Positions 43,865-55,939 of a stretch of 64,000 bases of DNA are shown in pieces; position 1 is the first letter of the stretch, and every line of letters starts with the position of its first letter. Origin of the DNA: Xenoacremonium recifei (lineage: Eukaryota > Ascomycota > Sordariomycetes > Hypocreales > Nectriaceae); NCBI GenBank assembly GCA_012184525.1, contig WOFQ01000012.1:310001-374000 (forward strand), read 5' to 3'. A model generated the notes under the pieces. The model was not told the DNA's origin. It searched no databases and saw only the letters and a program-made list of their open reading frames with translations. The position numbers were made by a program, and so were the translations under genes.

Positions 43865-46800
43865 ATCTCCTGGTCAACGAGATATACAGTCAGACGCAGG
43901 TAACGAAGAACCAGGAAAGCGAAGTTCAAGGATATGGAGCAGAATAAGGTCGCGAAATGCTGTTGGGCAACAATGAGGCGAAGTCAGGCAGCCATACCTG
44001 CAGCTTTTCAGCCACACGTCCGGATTAGGTTTGGGTGCACTTTCAGCTCTAGACGTTATGTGCGCGCTGCATCGTGAAAGACGAGACTCGTTTAATACCT
44101 GGAACATACTCTGACAACATAAAAACATCCATAACAAATTCCTTTGTGAGCAAAAAAGGTCCAAGGGGACGAGATAGAATGTAGTCAAGACAACTCATGG
44201 AGACTATGGCCATTGCGGATTACTCAACCGCAAGATGGACAATAAAAGGGTGACGTGGAATGAGAAGCATAAGATGCATCTCTTTAAAGGTTTTAACTGA
44301 CTAGCGATATAAGTGCACTCGAGTGAACGCTCAGGCTGAAGTGCGGATAGGCGTTAAATGTTGAAACATCAATTATATATTCACTTGAACAGAGCCCAAG
44401 CCAAGGAGAACGACGGACAAACCACCATACATGTAATTAACTAAATACAATAAACTCGAAAAAAGGAGAACTGAAACGATGCTGCAGTGCGTACGTGAAG
44501 GTCCTCAAATTGAAGTCTGCTACTTAAGAACGATATTTGTTTACCCTACAGCATGATGCACCTAGTCGGTCAAGAGAAGCTGGAAGGATCGAGATTTGGG
44601 ACGCGACTGCTCCTTCCTGATGTAACACTGCCATCACGTGCGACACCAAAGTCCCAACTTCAAGACAGACACTGTCGGGGAGGGCTGACACTCTAATTCA
44701 ACATCCTTTGCCGCAACCCGAGACGAAATGAAGAGCTAGCCTTACCACTTCCGATACCGTGGCCGCTTCCGACAAAGAATAGAGGGGTTCAGCTGAGTGA
44801 CTCGACGACAGGAACAAAGGGCCCTGGGAAGTCACACGATTCTCTACACCCTCAAGCAACCTGTTTTGATATCGCCCAACGTCTACATCTCTAAGCAGCC
44901 AGCCCGGAGAGGGCGAAGAAGATGTAGAGCTGCTTTGAAGGTCAAAGCACTACGATCTCGCCATGGTATCCAAGTATGGTGTTGTTGCGGACTCTGACAG
45001 GGATCGATGCCGGGGTTAGCGGACGAATGCCTGGTTGGGATTTGGGGATCCTTGACCCCATGCAGGAGTCCTGGATGCAGTGTCGAATAAGTTTGGTTCC
45101 ATACACCATCAGCAACAGTCACTGCTAAACAATGCGATGCTGACGGGCTGCAGGGCATCGGATGATGGGTCTCGGCAGATGGAACATGACGAGACCCGGA
45201 ACATACGTGCCATTTCACCAGAATAGACGGAGCCGAGGCGAGCACCGACACGCTCAGGCAAACGAGATCACACCAAAGTTACCCGAGATCAGTCCTGTAG
45301 ACGGCATTGAGGGCTCGACACTAACAGAATCCTTCAGAAGACTCATGGCAGGCATTTGGAGATCTGACAAGGCTTGGTCTTGTTAGGGGACGCATGTGCC
45401 CGCGGTGGGGACGGGGCCGACTGGCATTCCGACTTGGCAGACCTGGCTTCTCATTTATCGGTACGAGTTGTATTTCCAGCACAGCCGAGTCGTCGATTCT
45501 GAGAGCGCCACGAGCTGTGCAGAGGTCTTTTGGTCGAGAACTGCTGACTGCATTGTTGTTCAGTCAGGCTTCAGGCATCAACAGCGTTCCGCCACCCTAT
45601 GTAAGACGATTCATGATTTGAGCGTCGATTCCTTCCTTCACAGATGCCGGAGCAAAACAACCTTGCCGTCCCCGGCAAGCGTTCATCTCGAGCTTTACTC
45701 TACGAGTACACGCTAACCAGAGCCCTACGTTCGAAAAATCAAGCCCAATTGGGGCTGGGCTGGGCAGACCAAGCCTCATCGTGAACAACGGGCCTTCCTT
45801 TGTTCTGGCGCATCCCTGGCGGAGAGTCGGCGCTTCTCCTGTCTGGGGACGTGGACAGACGGACACGTCACGGCGGCTCATCTCCGCTCAACACGGAGTC
45901 TGCCAGCCAATGGAGGAACCAAGAAGTCATTCGCGGGGTGGGCCGGAGAGAAACAGGGGTCTTCTAGGGAGTGTTTGCCACGAGTTTCCGATCCGTCAGA
46001 AGGCGAGGCTCCTTGGCGAAGTCTCAAGTCTCGCCGCCCTGAGACGTGCATTCCTCATCCCGCCGCGGCGCATGGCGACAATGGATCGTCCGCGTCTCCG
46101 TTACATATGTGGTGCCGAAAATATCTTCTGGATCGACTGCGGCACGCACCAATGGCTCCTGCTCCTGGCGCCGATCAGGGCGGGCTTTCAGGCTGGTCTG
46201 GCGGCTGTTTCGCCTCGATCGTGGAGTTGCTGGCTTTCACGCCCTTCGTGATCGTCTGCAGACCTCCGATTCCGCTTCTGCACAGCACAGGCCAGAGGCG
46301 CTCTTTGTCGTTGGCACTCCGCCATTGGCCACCCGCAATGAAGGGGGTGCCCAGACGCAAGCCCCTGTTTCAACTGAAACGAAGCCCTCAAGAAAAACTC
46401 AGCAGAGGTCACGACTGGTAGTGCTGACGGAGGCATCTGGGGCTTCTCGCCTTAGCTTGGGGGCCAGCCGTTTACCGACTGGAACCCCCCTAAAGTCCCC
46501 CGACGCGGGCCCTGCCGCTGGAGGGTACCACTCGCTGGAGCCTGAGGTGGCCAAGCCTGGAAAACAGGGGGCGCCCTGCCCTGAGCCATTCCCCTTCAGG
46601 GCTATAGCGCCAGGGCCTAGCGGGCTCTCACTGGCCGCGGCACGTGCAGTGGGGCGCTACAGGCACTCAGCCCCCCCGAAGCTACAGCTCCGACCCACTG
46701 TATTTTTCTCTCCCGTGCTTGCCAGTTCCAGTCGCTCTCCACCGGCTAGGTTGGCTTCACTGTCAGACGACGACTGCTTCCTCCTTTGAATCCTCCAGCT

Positions 46801-47166
46801 CTTTTCGTCTGTCGCTTTCATCTCGTTTCGTTTCCTCATTCTTTAACCCCTCCGCATTCTCTCCTTGTTCTCTCTCCCTGCCACTTCTTACTACTTTCCC
46901 TAAAGTCCTTTTCGCCGTATTGCAAGTGCATCGGGTCCTTCTCCCTCCTAGCTCGACTTCACTTCAAAAGGTGAGCCCAGCTCCTACAACAACTTCCGCC
47001 TGTTCCGCCTTGACGCCTGTTCGAGGTTCAATTAAGACTCGACGCTGACCTATATCCCGAAAGGCAGTATTAATTACTTCGTTCACGTTCTCCGACCTAT
47101 CAATCCTCCTGTGGACGCTCCTCTTCTCCCTGCTGGCAGGATCTCTCCCGTTTCCCTACCTTCGCC
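43865..47166. other. Long divergent intergenic region (3.3 kb)
   Basis: The region lies between the HET gene (minus) and the bestrophin-like gene (plus). The first 900 bp are AT-rich, the rest GC-rich. Open frames up to about 250 codons near 46046-46789 are Arg/Ser-rich with no domain, so I do not call them. The last 500 bp form a pyrimidine-rich leader with a probable intron. Confidence 0.45.
46971..47067 (+). other. Probable 5'-UTR intron of the bestrophin-like gene
   Basis: A GTGAGC donor at 46971 follows a C/T-rich leader, and a GCTGAC branch point precedes an AGGCAG acceptor ending at 47067, 99 bp before the ATG. Intron length 97 nt. This is inferred from splice signals only. Confidence 0.45.
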
Positions 47167-48624
47167 ATGGCCGACGGCGGTTCTGGCGAGACTTATGTTG
47201 TGCACTTGGACACCAAGGCGCACGAAGCAGACGATCCCAAACGGCTTAAGAGCCTCGAAATCCCTCCCCTCGAACATGCAAAGTCTCCCCCCTCGCCCAA
47301 TGTGGCCGTCAACCCGAGTCTGTTTCGGAAACAGACCTCGCTCGATGTCGACGACTACTTCACCGGACCGCGAGACATTCGCAAGCACTCTAAATGGCCT
47401 CTGTTCATGCAGATGCATGGCAGCATCCTGCCCAAGATGATCCTGCCGCTGTTCTTCGTCGGCGGCTGGGCCGCGGCCATTACTGTCATCTCAATGAAGG
47501 TTCATAGCCTGGGCGTGAACTCGGTTCTGCTGACAATCACCGGTTTCGTCGTCAGTCTGGGTCTCTCGTTTCGTAGCTCGACCGCATACGAGAGATACGC
47601 TGAAGGCCGACGATACTGGGGTTCGCTGGTCCTTGCTTCGCAGAACCTTGGCCGCGTGATCTGGATTCACGCCAACGACAGAGGAAAAGCAGAGATTCCC
47701 CCGGATCCCCGAGAGATCACCATCAAGAAGCTCACCGCAATGAATCTGCTGATTGCTTTCGCTGTTGCTCTCAAGCACACCCTGCGCTTTGAGCCCTACA
47801 CCTCGTACGCGGATATCCAGTACCTCGTGGGCCACCTCGACACCTTCGCCCGTGCAGCTACCGAGCACGACCCGGACCTGGCCTTGCCTCCGAAGAAGAA
47901 CATGTTCAAGGAGGTTGGAGAGTATCTTGGGGTCTCATTTGCTACCAGCAACCCCCGCAAGGCTCTGAAGAAGAACTCGCGGCCTCTGGGCAATCTCCCT
48001 CTGGAGATTCTCAACAACCTCGCCATCACGATAGATCGAATGGTCAGCAACGGCCAGCTCGAGATCCCTATGACGCAGACTCTTGCTTACAACAACCTGG
48101 CCACGCTGAACGACGTGTTGGTGGGCTGTGAGCGAGTGCTTAACACACCCCTTCCCATCGCCTACGGCATCGCCATCAGCCAGATCACCTGGGTCTACAT
48201 TATGTTGCTTCCCTTCCAGCTGGTCAAGACCCTGGAGTGGATTGCCATTCCTGCTACCGTTGCGGCCGCCTATATCATCCTAGGCCTTCTCCTCATCGGC
48301 CGTGAGATTGAGAACCCCTTTGGCCAGGATGTCAACGACTTGCCGCTGGAGCTCTACTGTGATCAGATTGCTACCGACCTGGAAGTCATCGCTTCCTACG
48401 ACAAGAGCGACCCCGACGGCTTCATCATGGGAAGCGTGAATATGCCCCTGTACCCCGTCAGCACCGCTCCCGCCAGCTCCTGGATGCAGCGCAGCGAAGA
48501 GAAGCTGCGCCAGACCATCAAGGACAAGCCTGTCACCATGTTCGAGTGGCGCCGCTCGCAGGCCCATAGAAAGGCAGCGATGCAAGCGAGTGAGAAGATG
48601 AGGAACGGCGACCACAACGTCTAG
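47167..48624 (+). CDS. Bestrophin-like anion channel (UPF0187 family)
   Basis: An uninterrupted frame of 485 aa. The N-terminal 85 residues are polar. A bestrophin/UPF0187 core follows: a first TM pair (ILPLFFVGGWAAAITVISM, about 101-119, and the next helix), then the family hallmark SSTAYERYAEGRRYWGSLV after TM2, a long cytosolic helical stretch with LPLEILNNLAITIDRMV, and late TM helices around 340-380. GREIENPFGQDVNDLPLELY is the conserved post-TM4 motif. Bacterial and plant members are ion channels, and fungal members probably carry anions at the plasma membrane or vacuole. Selectivity cannot be read here. The ATG agrees with the end of a typical C/T-rich leader. Confidence 0.88.
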   Translation: MADGGSGETYVVHLDTKAHEADDPKRLKSLEIPPLEHAKSPPSPNVAVNPSLFRKQTSLDVDDYFTGPRDIRKHSKWPLFMQMHGSILPKMILPLFFVGGWAAAITVISMKVHSLGVNSVLLTITGFVVSLGLSFRSSTAYERYAEGRRYWGSLVLASQNLGRVIWIHANDRGKAEIPPDPREITIKKLTAMNLLIAFAVALKHTLRFEPYTSYADIQYLVGHLDTFARAATEHDPDLALPPKKNMFKEVGEYLGVSFATSNPRKALKKNSRPLGNLPLEILNNLAITIDRMVSNGQLEIPMTQTLAYNNLATLNDVLVGCERVLNTPLPIAYGIAISQITWVYIMLLPFQLVKTLEWIAIPATVAAAYIILGLLLIGREIENPFGQDVNDLPLELYCDQIATDLEVIASYDKSDPDGFIMGSVNMPLYPVSTAPASSWMQRSEEKLRQTIKDKPVTMFEWRRSQAHRKAAMQASEKMRNGDHNV

Positions 48625-49356
48625 TCTGACACTCATTTAACGAATCCTATTTCCCGACGGCGGGAAACTGAAAACAAAAACATGCATACGGCGTATCAAA
48701 ATCGGCATACTTTGCTCTGTTTCGCTTCTGTTTAATCCGGTACGGCTTTGGGAAATGCTTGGAACGAGGGGATGATGGAGCTGGAAGGGTCAGACCGATG
48801 ACGGTCCAGGGTCCTGAAAATTAAAACAATCAATCAGATGGTTAGCATTAGCGTGTTTGTCTCGCTCCGAGGGTCGGGGGAGATGGTTGGTCATAACAAG
48901 GGTATATCCAAATAGCAACAAATTGCAATTCTTCTACGGAACCTATTCTTTCGAACCATGTTGTATAGACTTGAAGCTTATCGTGAGCTTGATAACTGGG
49001 CCCTCATGTCAAGCAAAATAGGGCCAAAGTGTTGCGTGAACGTGTATTTGAAGAATGATGGTATCCTTTGCTGAAAGATGTGTATAACCTGAAAGTCGCG
49101 CCATTGAACACTGTCTCGACCCTTGAACCTATCCGCAAACCCAAACCAGAGTACCTTCCCAGACGTGTAATACCTCTTTTGTTACTTCTTCGTCTTTCAC
49201 CTCCGTCTGTTTTGTCCTCGTGTCTATCTCCCGTTGCTCCACACCTATTGGGATGTCTGTATCGCAAATGTCTTGAGCACATGTTTCTAAGAGTCGTATC
49301 CCAGACAAACTGATGCTCCCCATCGATCCCGCGACCCCTTTCCATGATCATATACT
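48625..49356. other. Convergent 3' spacer
   Basis: The stretch lies between the bestrophin-like gene (plus) and the MFS gene (minus). AT-rich, no gene seen. Confidence 0.5.
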
Positions 49357-50868
49357 TCATGACTCTTCATCTTGGTCGTCCTTGGGTATGGGCTTCCCCT
49401 TGGGCAGCCACTTACAGACGACACCGTAAGCGGCAGCTATCGGGACGAGGATGACAAAAGCCAGGTGTCCCCAGAAGATCTGGTAATGTACGCCAATAGC
49501 GTACACGGCCGTTGCCGCCCCAGGGGCTATTGTTCGGATGCCGCTGGAAAAGGTCAGGGCCAGAGCGTTGAGGGTGCCGAGCACGCGGGCTTCCGGAGCG
49601 ACATCGTTGAGCGCAAGCTGCGCACCGGTGAAGGCCATGCTGACGCCGGGACCAATAACAGCGATAATAAAGCCCAGAATCCAGAAACTAGCACGGGCTG
49701 GGGGAGTGTCGGCGCGCAGTAGGAAGTTGAGACCGATGTAGCCGGCGAAGAAGAAGGGGTAGGCGATGCCGCAGAGCAGCATAACGCCGCGGGTGCCAAG
49801 GCGGTGTTGCAGCGCGGGAAAAGCGAGCAGCAGCCATAGGGCCTGGCAGACGCCTTGCAGTGCCATATACATGGAGATCTGGAAGGACGAAAAGCCGATG
49901 CCGCCAATGGCGATGGGGGTGTAGAGTGCGACGGGGACGATGGCGGTAAAGGTGAAGGCGAGGAACATGACGTGCGAGTAGACCCAGAGGACGATTCCAA
50001 CGCCGGGCGCCTTCATCAGCTCCCAGGTTGACATCGGTGGTGCGGTGTCATCCTGGTTAGGAGAGGAGCCGTCGGATGAGTGAGCATGTTCGGGCTTCTT
50101 GAGCGTCTCTTTGAGAAAGAAGAGAGTTGTGAGTGCCGAGGAGGCGCTGATGCCACCGGTGACAAAACCAGGGAGAGCATACGGATAGTCCTTGAAGAAT
50201 TTGATGCCACCGAACGCTCCGGGATACTGAGCTGCCGGGTCCGCGAGCGCACCGCCGAGGATTGGGCCTATGAAGAGGCCTACATTGGCCGCGAAGGCGA
50301 ACCAACTGAAGGCGCGCGCTTGAGTTTCGGGGGTGCTGTGCTCAGCGATCATGGTCCGAATGACCAGACTGGAACCGGAGAAGACGCCGGCGAAGCAGCG
50401 CGCCATGATCATTTGTGACAGCGAGCTCGACATGCCGAAGAGCACAGGGCCGACAGCCATGCCTACGAGGCTGTACACGAGGACAGGTTTGCGGCCGATG
50501 CGGTCGGCAAGGCGGCCCCAGATGATGAGGACGGGCATCTGCGCAGCGCTGAAGAGCGACTCAATGAGGCCGGAGTAGAAGCCGACGTCGGAAGTTGGCA
50601 GATGGCCGTTCCGCTCGACCATGGCGGCGATGTAGGGGAAGATGCAGAAAGCGGCGATGGGCTCCGTCATGCGGGCGTAGCAGAGCAGCAGCATCTGGAT
50701 CTTGGGCAGCGGCTTGTGAGCGGGCTTGGGAGGCGGAGATGTTGGCGAGACAAGAGTCGAGGACTCTGTGGAGGGAGCTTCGGCGCCATTGCTGAGGAGG
50801 GGAGATGTTTCTGAGGGTTCATGGTGGGAGGTTGATGAGGATGAGGAGGAGCGTGTCCTGGCGGTCAT
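49357..50868 (-). CDS. MFS transporter, 12 TM, ZIF1-like group
   Basis: A single-exon gene of 503 aa on the minus strand. A Ser/Glu-rich N-terminal tail of about 50 residues with a dileucine-like ETSPLL motif suggests endosomal or vacuolar sorting. Twelve TM helices follow. Motif A is WGRLADRIGRKPVL between TM2 and TM3; further landmarks are CFAGVFSGSSLVIRTMI (TM4), FIGPILGGALADP (motif C-like, TM5) and PGVSMAFTGAQLALNDV (TM10-11). The arrangement matches the fungal and plant group that includes zinc-induced facilitator 1. The substrate is unknown. The central loop (about 240-270) is short and polar, and no intron signal was needed. Confidence 0.87.
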   Translation of the reverse strand: MTARTRSSSSSSTSHHEPSETSPLLSNGAEAPSTESSTLVSPTSPPPKPAHKPLPKIQMLLLCYARMTEPIAAFCIFPYIAAMVERNGHLPTSDVGFYSGLIESLFSAAQMPVLIIWGRLADRIGRKPVLVYSLVGMAVGPVLFGMSSSLSQMIMARCFAGVFSGSSLVIRTMIAEHSTPETQARAFSWFAFAANVGLFIGPILGGALADPAAQYPGAFGGIKFFKDYPYALPGFVTGGISASSALTTLFFLKETLKKPEHAHSSDGSSPNQDDTAPPMSTWELMKAPGVGIVLWVYSHVMFLAFTFTAIVPVALYTPIAIGGIGFSSFQISMYMALQGVCQALWLLLAFPALQHRLGTRGVMLLCGIAYPFFFAGYIGLNFLLRADTPPARASFWILGFIIAVIGPGVSMAFTGAQLALNDVAPEARVLGTLNALALTFSSGIRTIAPGAATAVYAIGVHYQIFWGHLAFVILVPIAAAYGVVCKWLPKGKPIPKDDQDEES

Positions 50869-51219
50869 GATGGGCGGCCAGGCTCGGATCTTGCGGTAGG
50901 CTGTGGTGATGAATGCGATAGAAATGGTGGCATTGAGACTAATGCGATTGAGGGGAATTGAAAGGCATGCGCGGTGATGGAGGATGGAGTATGAAGGATG
51001 ACGGGTGAGATGAGGTTCAACTGAATTGAATTGCGATTTCTTAGTCAGGCACGCTGACTTACGTAGCGCGGTTCAGGCCTGAAGCGGACGGGCAAGTGCC
51101 ACTGCGCCTCGCACCTACTACATCCGGGGAACTGATAAGAGGATATCACGATAACTTGGAGGAACCATTATTTCATTTCCTTAATAAATCCACAAAGTAG
51201 GTAACTCAATCGACTTATA
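50869..51219. other. Intergenic spacer
   Basis: The stretch lies between the MFS promoter and the 3' end of the DUF6536 gene. No gene seen. Confidence 0.5.
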
Positions 51220-53900
51220 TCATGCATACCATCGCCCATTCGACGGTTCCTGAACTTCATGACTTCTCGATCCGAAACTCAAATGCCCGACATCATGACC
51301 TAAACCGGCATATTGTTCGTTCCACGACTCAGGTGTCCTGACGACACCCCATCGAACGGGATTCCGCGAGACATCAATGAGAAATCTCTCCGTATTGGAG
51401 TATGATTTCTCTTCTGAACAATTTTCCGTAGCATCCGACGTTTGTTTCCTCGGATCAGCAGGAGAAAGCAGAGACTGCATCTCGAAGTGCCTAGACTCAG
51501 TGTTCCCTTGTGTATCTCTGCCATTACCAGATGTCCTATTTGATCGTGCCCTATTGCTCTTCGTGCTCTCCGAGCTGCTTCTACGCGATTCGTTGTTCAT
51601 CAGGCTGTCGATGACTGGGACATGACAGGCTGCTGAGATCACCAAGGAGTTGCTCCCAGCGATGGGCATTCGGCTCCTGATCGTCGACTGTGATAGAAAG
51701 AGGGGAATTAACGGAAGCACAATGGCAGCTATTAGTAGCGAGAGCAGCGCGACCGTAGAGTATCCAATTCCGATATAAGCATCATCGCTGAGTCCACTCC
51801 CAGCTGGGGATGTTGGCTGTGTGCCGTAGTATTTCAATGCGTCCGATGATACCCAATAATATCCTGTAGAGATAGGTCAGAGCCTGGTGCTTTTGATCAT
51901 GGTTTCGACCGACTCACCTCCCTCAAGTATAAAGACGTAGAGCGCATTCGATACCAGCCAGTGCAGGATGATGCTGATGATTATTATGGGAACGCTGTAT
52001 CGATACGGTAGTTGTAGTCTGTATGTTGATCGCTGTTTTCCCTTAGGATGGGAGACTCGCAGCGGGTGGTAATCTCTCCCGTACGATGTCCATTCCTTTT
52101 CGGCACAGAGGCGAGTGAAAAGGGAGTTGTAGGCAAAGTACGAGATGGAAAGTAGAAGCTGCGGCAAATTGGCTGTGATGACGGACGAGATGAGTGTTGA
52201 AGCTGTGCCGCCACCAGTTGAAAGGATTCCGTTCGTCACGCTCTCTGAGAGGGTCTGGCCTCTGCTTGTTGTTAGTTCTCTAAGACATATCTGACGGGAA
52301 CCTGAGTGAATAGTCGTGTCACTCACCCGTTACCAATGGGATTTGTCCGCTGTGCCACCCCGAAAAAGGCCCCTAGAAACAAAATATCCAAGATAAATAG
52401 AAGATAGTCCCTATACCAAGGGAACTTTTCCATATTTGGGATCCATCGCCTATCAGGCTCAACATGCCATTGCCTCGGGCCAGCCGGAAGGACGCGGTAG
52501 TCTGGCGACCGGCCGAGTTGTTGTGCAAGTCTGAGATCCATTGTGCCACGTCCGGATGTCGTAGCATCCGGAGTGTGGATGAAGGACGCGATGGCGTCTC
52601 CCAGGACGACGAGGGGTTCCTCGCGGGGTAATGTTACCAGCACGAGAACACAGAGGATGGTTTTGATGGTGGTACATATCACCACGACTAGGAGCAGTTT
52701 GTTGGACAGGCCAACCTTGCAAACCGGCGAAGTTTCCTGCACGAGGCAGTACTGAAGATCGAGGTTTGCGGCGCCCTTGTTTACAAGTCCCGGCCAACGA
52801 ATATCCTTGAGGCTGACGCTGGAATAGTGATCCAGGTACGGCAGAAAGTCAAACGTATACGTCGAATTGATGTCAGACGCTGGCTTGGCTACAAACATCT
52901 GGGTGTCATTTCCCGTTGCGCCGCTACAACTCTGGTAGCAACCCTGTGCCTGGTGCTCCTCGATATTGAAGAAGACAGTCGTGCTGCAGTTGGCAGCGAA
53001 CCACAATGAATTGTTTGCCTTGGCAGGGACAGTTTCGTTCCACTGCGAGTATATTGCGTCCCAAGGGGTCCACGGCGCGATAATGTCGCCACGGTGCCAA
53101 CCGGTAGAGGTGTTGTTCATGTAGGATGTGTTGTGAGACTGAACGACCCAGACCACGTCGCGATACTGGTTATGCGGAGAACAGTAGACGAATTCGGAGA
53201 GACAATCGGCCACCTCTAGGCGCTTCCAGTCACGAGAAGACTCCGCCGCGAACTGGATACTCCTTGACGTCTGGCTGGAGGCATTCCAGTACTCGGACTC
53301 ATTGGCGATAGTTCCATATCCCGCCTGAACATTGCCCACCCACTCGTACTGTGTTAAAGGAGCTCCCGCAGGCCACAGCACCGCTCCAGGGTTGAAATAT
53401 TGTGCACCGTAGGAGAAGCCCTCCGACGCGATCGTGAGATGCCATCCCGCGCCCTTGTACTCGGTCGCAAACAGCGCACTGTTGAAGAACAGGTGAATCG
53501 GCAACGAGCTGACCAGAAACAAGAGCCAGAACAACTTGTTGCGCAGTGGCAGTTGCACCAGGTTCCCTGGCGACGAAACGCCCAGCTTTAGTGCCAGACG
53601 CTGGCAATGCGCCTTGTCGAGCTCGCTTCGCGTCGGGGAGCTCAGAACTTGCATGAAGAAGTTGGACGAGGCGAGCACGCCGGTCGAGAAGACGTTTAGC
53701 AGAAGATGCAGCCACAAGTTGATGGTTTGACTGCGCGAGCAGCCGCCCTCGAAAAAGATTAGGTTCGTATTGACGCCGCCGGTGCGGGAGCTGCTCCAGA
53801 TGAGGAGGATGAGGGCGAAGAGCGTGAAGGCTAGGACGCCGATGGTGTTGAAGAGGGCGGCGCGGCGCCAGCCTGTTTGGAGGAGGGCCTTCCACGGCAT
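51220..53900 (-). CDS. DUF6536 fungal multi-pass membrane protein
   Basis: Three exons on the minus strand (53900-52327, 52261-51918, 51863-51220) with introns of 65 and 54 nt give 853 aa. The N-terminus has WRRAALFNTIGVLAFTLFAL followed by paired TM segments up to residue 150, which is the DUF6536 domain. A large extracellular loop with many Asn-x-Ser/Thr sites follows (about 165-390), then further TM segments and, across exons 2-3, two or three more helices (SVPIIIISIILHWLVSNALY; VALLSLLIAAIVLPLIPL). The C-terminal 120 residues are polar and Ser-rich. Function unknown. The frame stays open for 16 codons upstream of the ATG, so a further 5' exon is possible. Confidence 0.82.
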
Positions 53901-55939
53901 TGTATCATGGTAGGCGTGTTTCGGTTCGCATTCGATGCCTTGGTACCATGGTCAGCGTTAGGTAGTTGAGCTGAGCAAGGAAGACCTGCTATTGTATGTT
54001 CCGCCTGGTGCCCCGGATCATCGCCCAGGGATCGTCGCCGGCTCCCCGCCTGAGGCTTTGCGGGCTGTGCATAACTTCGACACCAGCTGGATAGCAGGCA
54101 GCTTTTTATGTAATTGCAGGGCGGAGTTTCGAGATTCCCTCTCAGCGTTGGATGCGATTGGTTTGGGAACGCGACCTGATATTGAAGGATCGAAGGCATC
54201 CATATACAACCTGGTTTGATTCGCCAGAAGCCCGCGAGAAGCGAGAAATCCGCCTTACCATTGCTGATCCCCGCGTTATTGCCTGTAGGGCTGTCGACCC
54301 GGGCAAAAGCAGCAGCGCGTCATATTGCCCAAATTGGGGGTTTGTCCGGATTCAGGTCACTTTTATTGTTGGAGTTGTGCTTCTATTGTTGTAGGAGGCG
54401 CGTGACTAAAGTGACTGGCGGGTGGGAATACGGAGCAGAATTTCGGAAAAGCAACCGGATTTTTCTCTTCACCCAAGACGTTGGCAATCAATGCGATTGT
54501 GACGCATGACTGCAGCCTGACCTTGTTACTTGCTTCAGGTGGAGGTCTTTGCCCATGCGTCTTCAAAAAAAAAAAAAAAACAACAACAACTACGGTGCCA
54601 ATTATGAAAACTTTCCCGCCAGGCCAACGCTTGTAATTTTTACTGATCCCGCGTTGCCAGACTTAGAGCATCTTCCTGCCCGGTGTTTTAGCACGAGTCA
54701 ATCAGCTCGAATCAATAGTCGGTGCTCCGTTGCAACGACTCCAAGAATACAGACCTACTCAGCCGAGTCTTCTACATACCGTACAGATTGCTGACCAGAG
54801 CTTCTTCTGCAGCCTCTCGAGCCAACCCCCCTCACGTTCCTATCCTGCCCATTCACGATTCGACGATCCTTACGAAATATCCGCTCAAGTCCCGATCATG
54901 TCGTGGTTCATGCGACGAGAACAACTTCCCCGCTCAACGAAGGCGAGCACGAAAGTGAAACGCGGCGAAGCAGCTCCCGTATCCTAACCGCAACCTGTTC
55001 CGTCTTTGATATTGAGATGCAACTTCCAGCTATGTAAGCAGGCCACAAAGCCTATCACAACCGATGCATGTCGCCGCTGGTCAAACACGAGTTCCTGTCG
55101 GCAGTTCGGATCGTCGGCCTCATGTTGGACCAAATAAAACAAGCATATGGAGGGGCTGAATTCACTTTCTGGCCCGAGACATTCTGAGACTGGATGCATG
55201 AAAGCGTTCTCGCTTTTGTGGTAACCAATGGGTTAGACAATGTCAATTCAGCGCCAAGCGAGAGTCTTAAAGTCTTCGCCAGGGTCTTCAGCTCAGATCT
55301 TTTGAGAATTCTGTCAGACATTCGTAGAGTGTACACCTCGATCGATGCAATCCACCCGGATTGCGAGACGTCTCGATAATTGTTCAATGTTGTAACAAGT
55401 TGTACTTGCAGTACAGCTGTCGTGAGAGTCCTTGGGCCTCGGGTTTGATCTCTCATGTCCGTGATCTTCGCCTTTGAACCCGTACCTTTTCGTCGAACAA
55501 CTGCGATGATCCTCTGTGTCTCATAACAACACGATGTTTTGGCCACGGCCAGTGAAATCCTTGGATCATTTGGGTAGCACTGCCCTTCTCGTGCTCTTGT
55601 AGAACTCGAGAAAATGGGGTAAAGGGGTCGAACATCTGCTGTGTATTGAGTTCATTTGTCTTGACCCAATGGATTTGGCGTTTTCGTGCTCGTGTGCGCG
55701 CGTGTGCGATCTTCATTGTATCTCAGCGGGTTGACGATCTGAAAGGAGGGCGTTCACTGAACCCTGCTGTACCATTTGACAATTTACGAGAATCTCTGAC
55801 GAGAATTGTCCTCTTGCTGGCATGTATAAAGGGAGGCGCCCGAGACTGTGAAGAAGAAAACAATCTCCAACAACCTCCGATCGTCAGCATTTGTCTTCCC
55901 CTTGAAACGAGAATCCCAATTGTCTCCAGCTTATTCAAC
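53901..55939. other. Intergenic region (2 kb) with poly-A tract
   Basis: The region lies between DUF6536 (minus) and the secreted-protein gene (plus). It contains a 16-base A run (54565-54580) followed by CAA repeats. Open frames such as that at 55055-55546 lack protein character. I see no transposon ends. Confidence 0.45.
55825..55830 (+). promoter_or_regulatory. TATA box of the secreted-protein gene
   Basis: A perfect TATAAA lies 110 bp upstream of the ATG at 55940. It is one of the clearest TATA elements in the window, consistent with an inducible gene. Confidence 0.55.

Noticed and set aside
46046..46789. 247-codon frame upstream of the bestrophin-like gene
   Set aside because: Arg/Ser-rich with no domain, and it runs into a typical pyrimidine-rich leader.
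54565..54580. Poly-A run as the tail of a retroelement
   Set aside because: No target-site duplication or reverse-transcriptase-like sequence was seen upstream; a simple A run is sufficient.
55055..55546. 163-codon minus-strand frame
   Set aside because: No signal, TM or family motif, and no flanking splice-consistent exons; probably chance in a 2-kb spacer.
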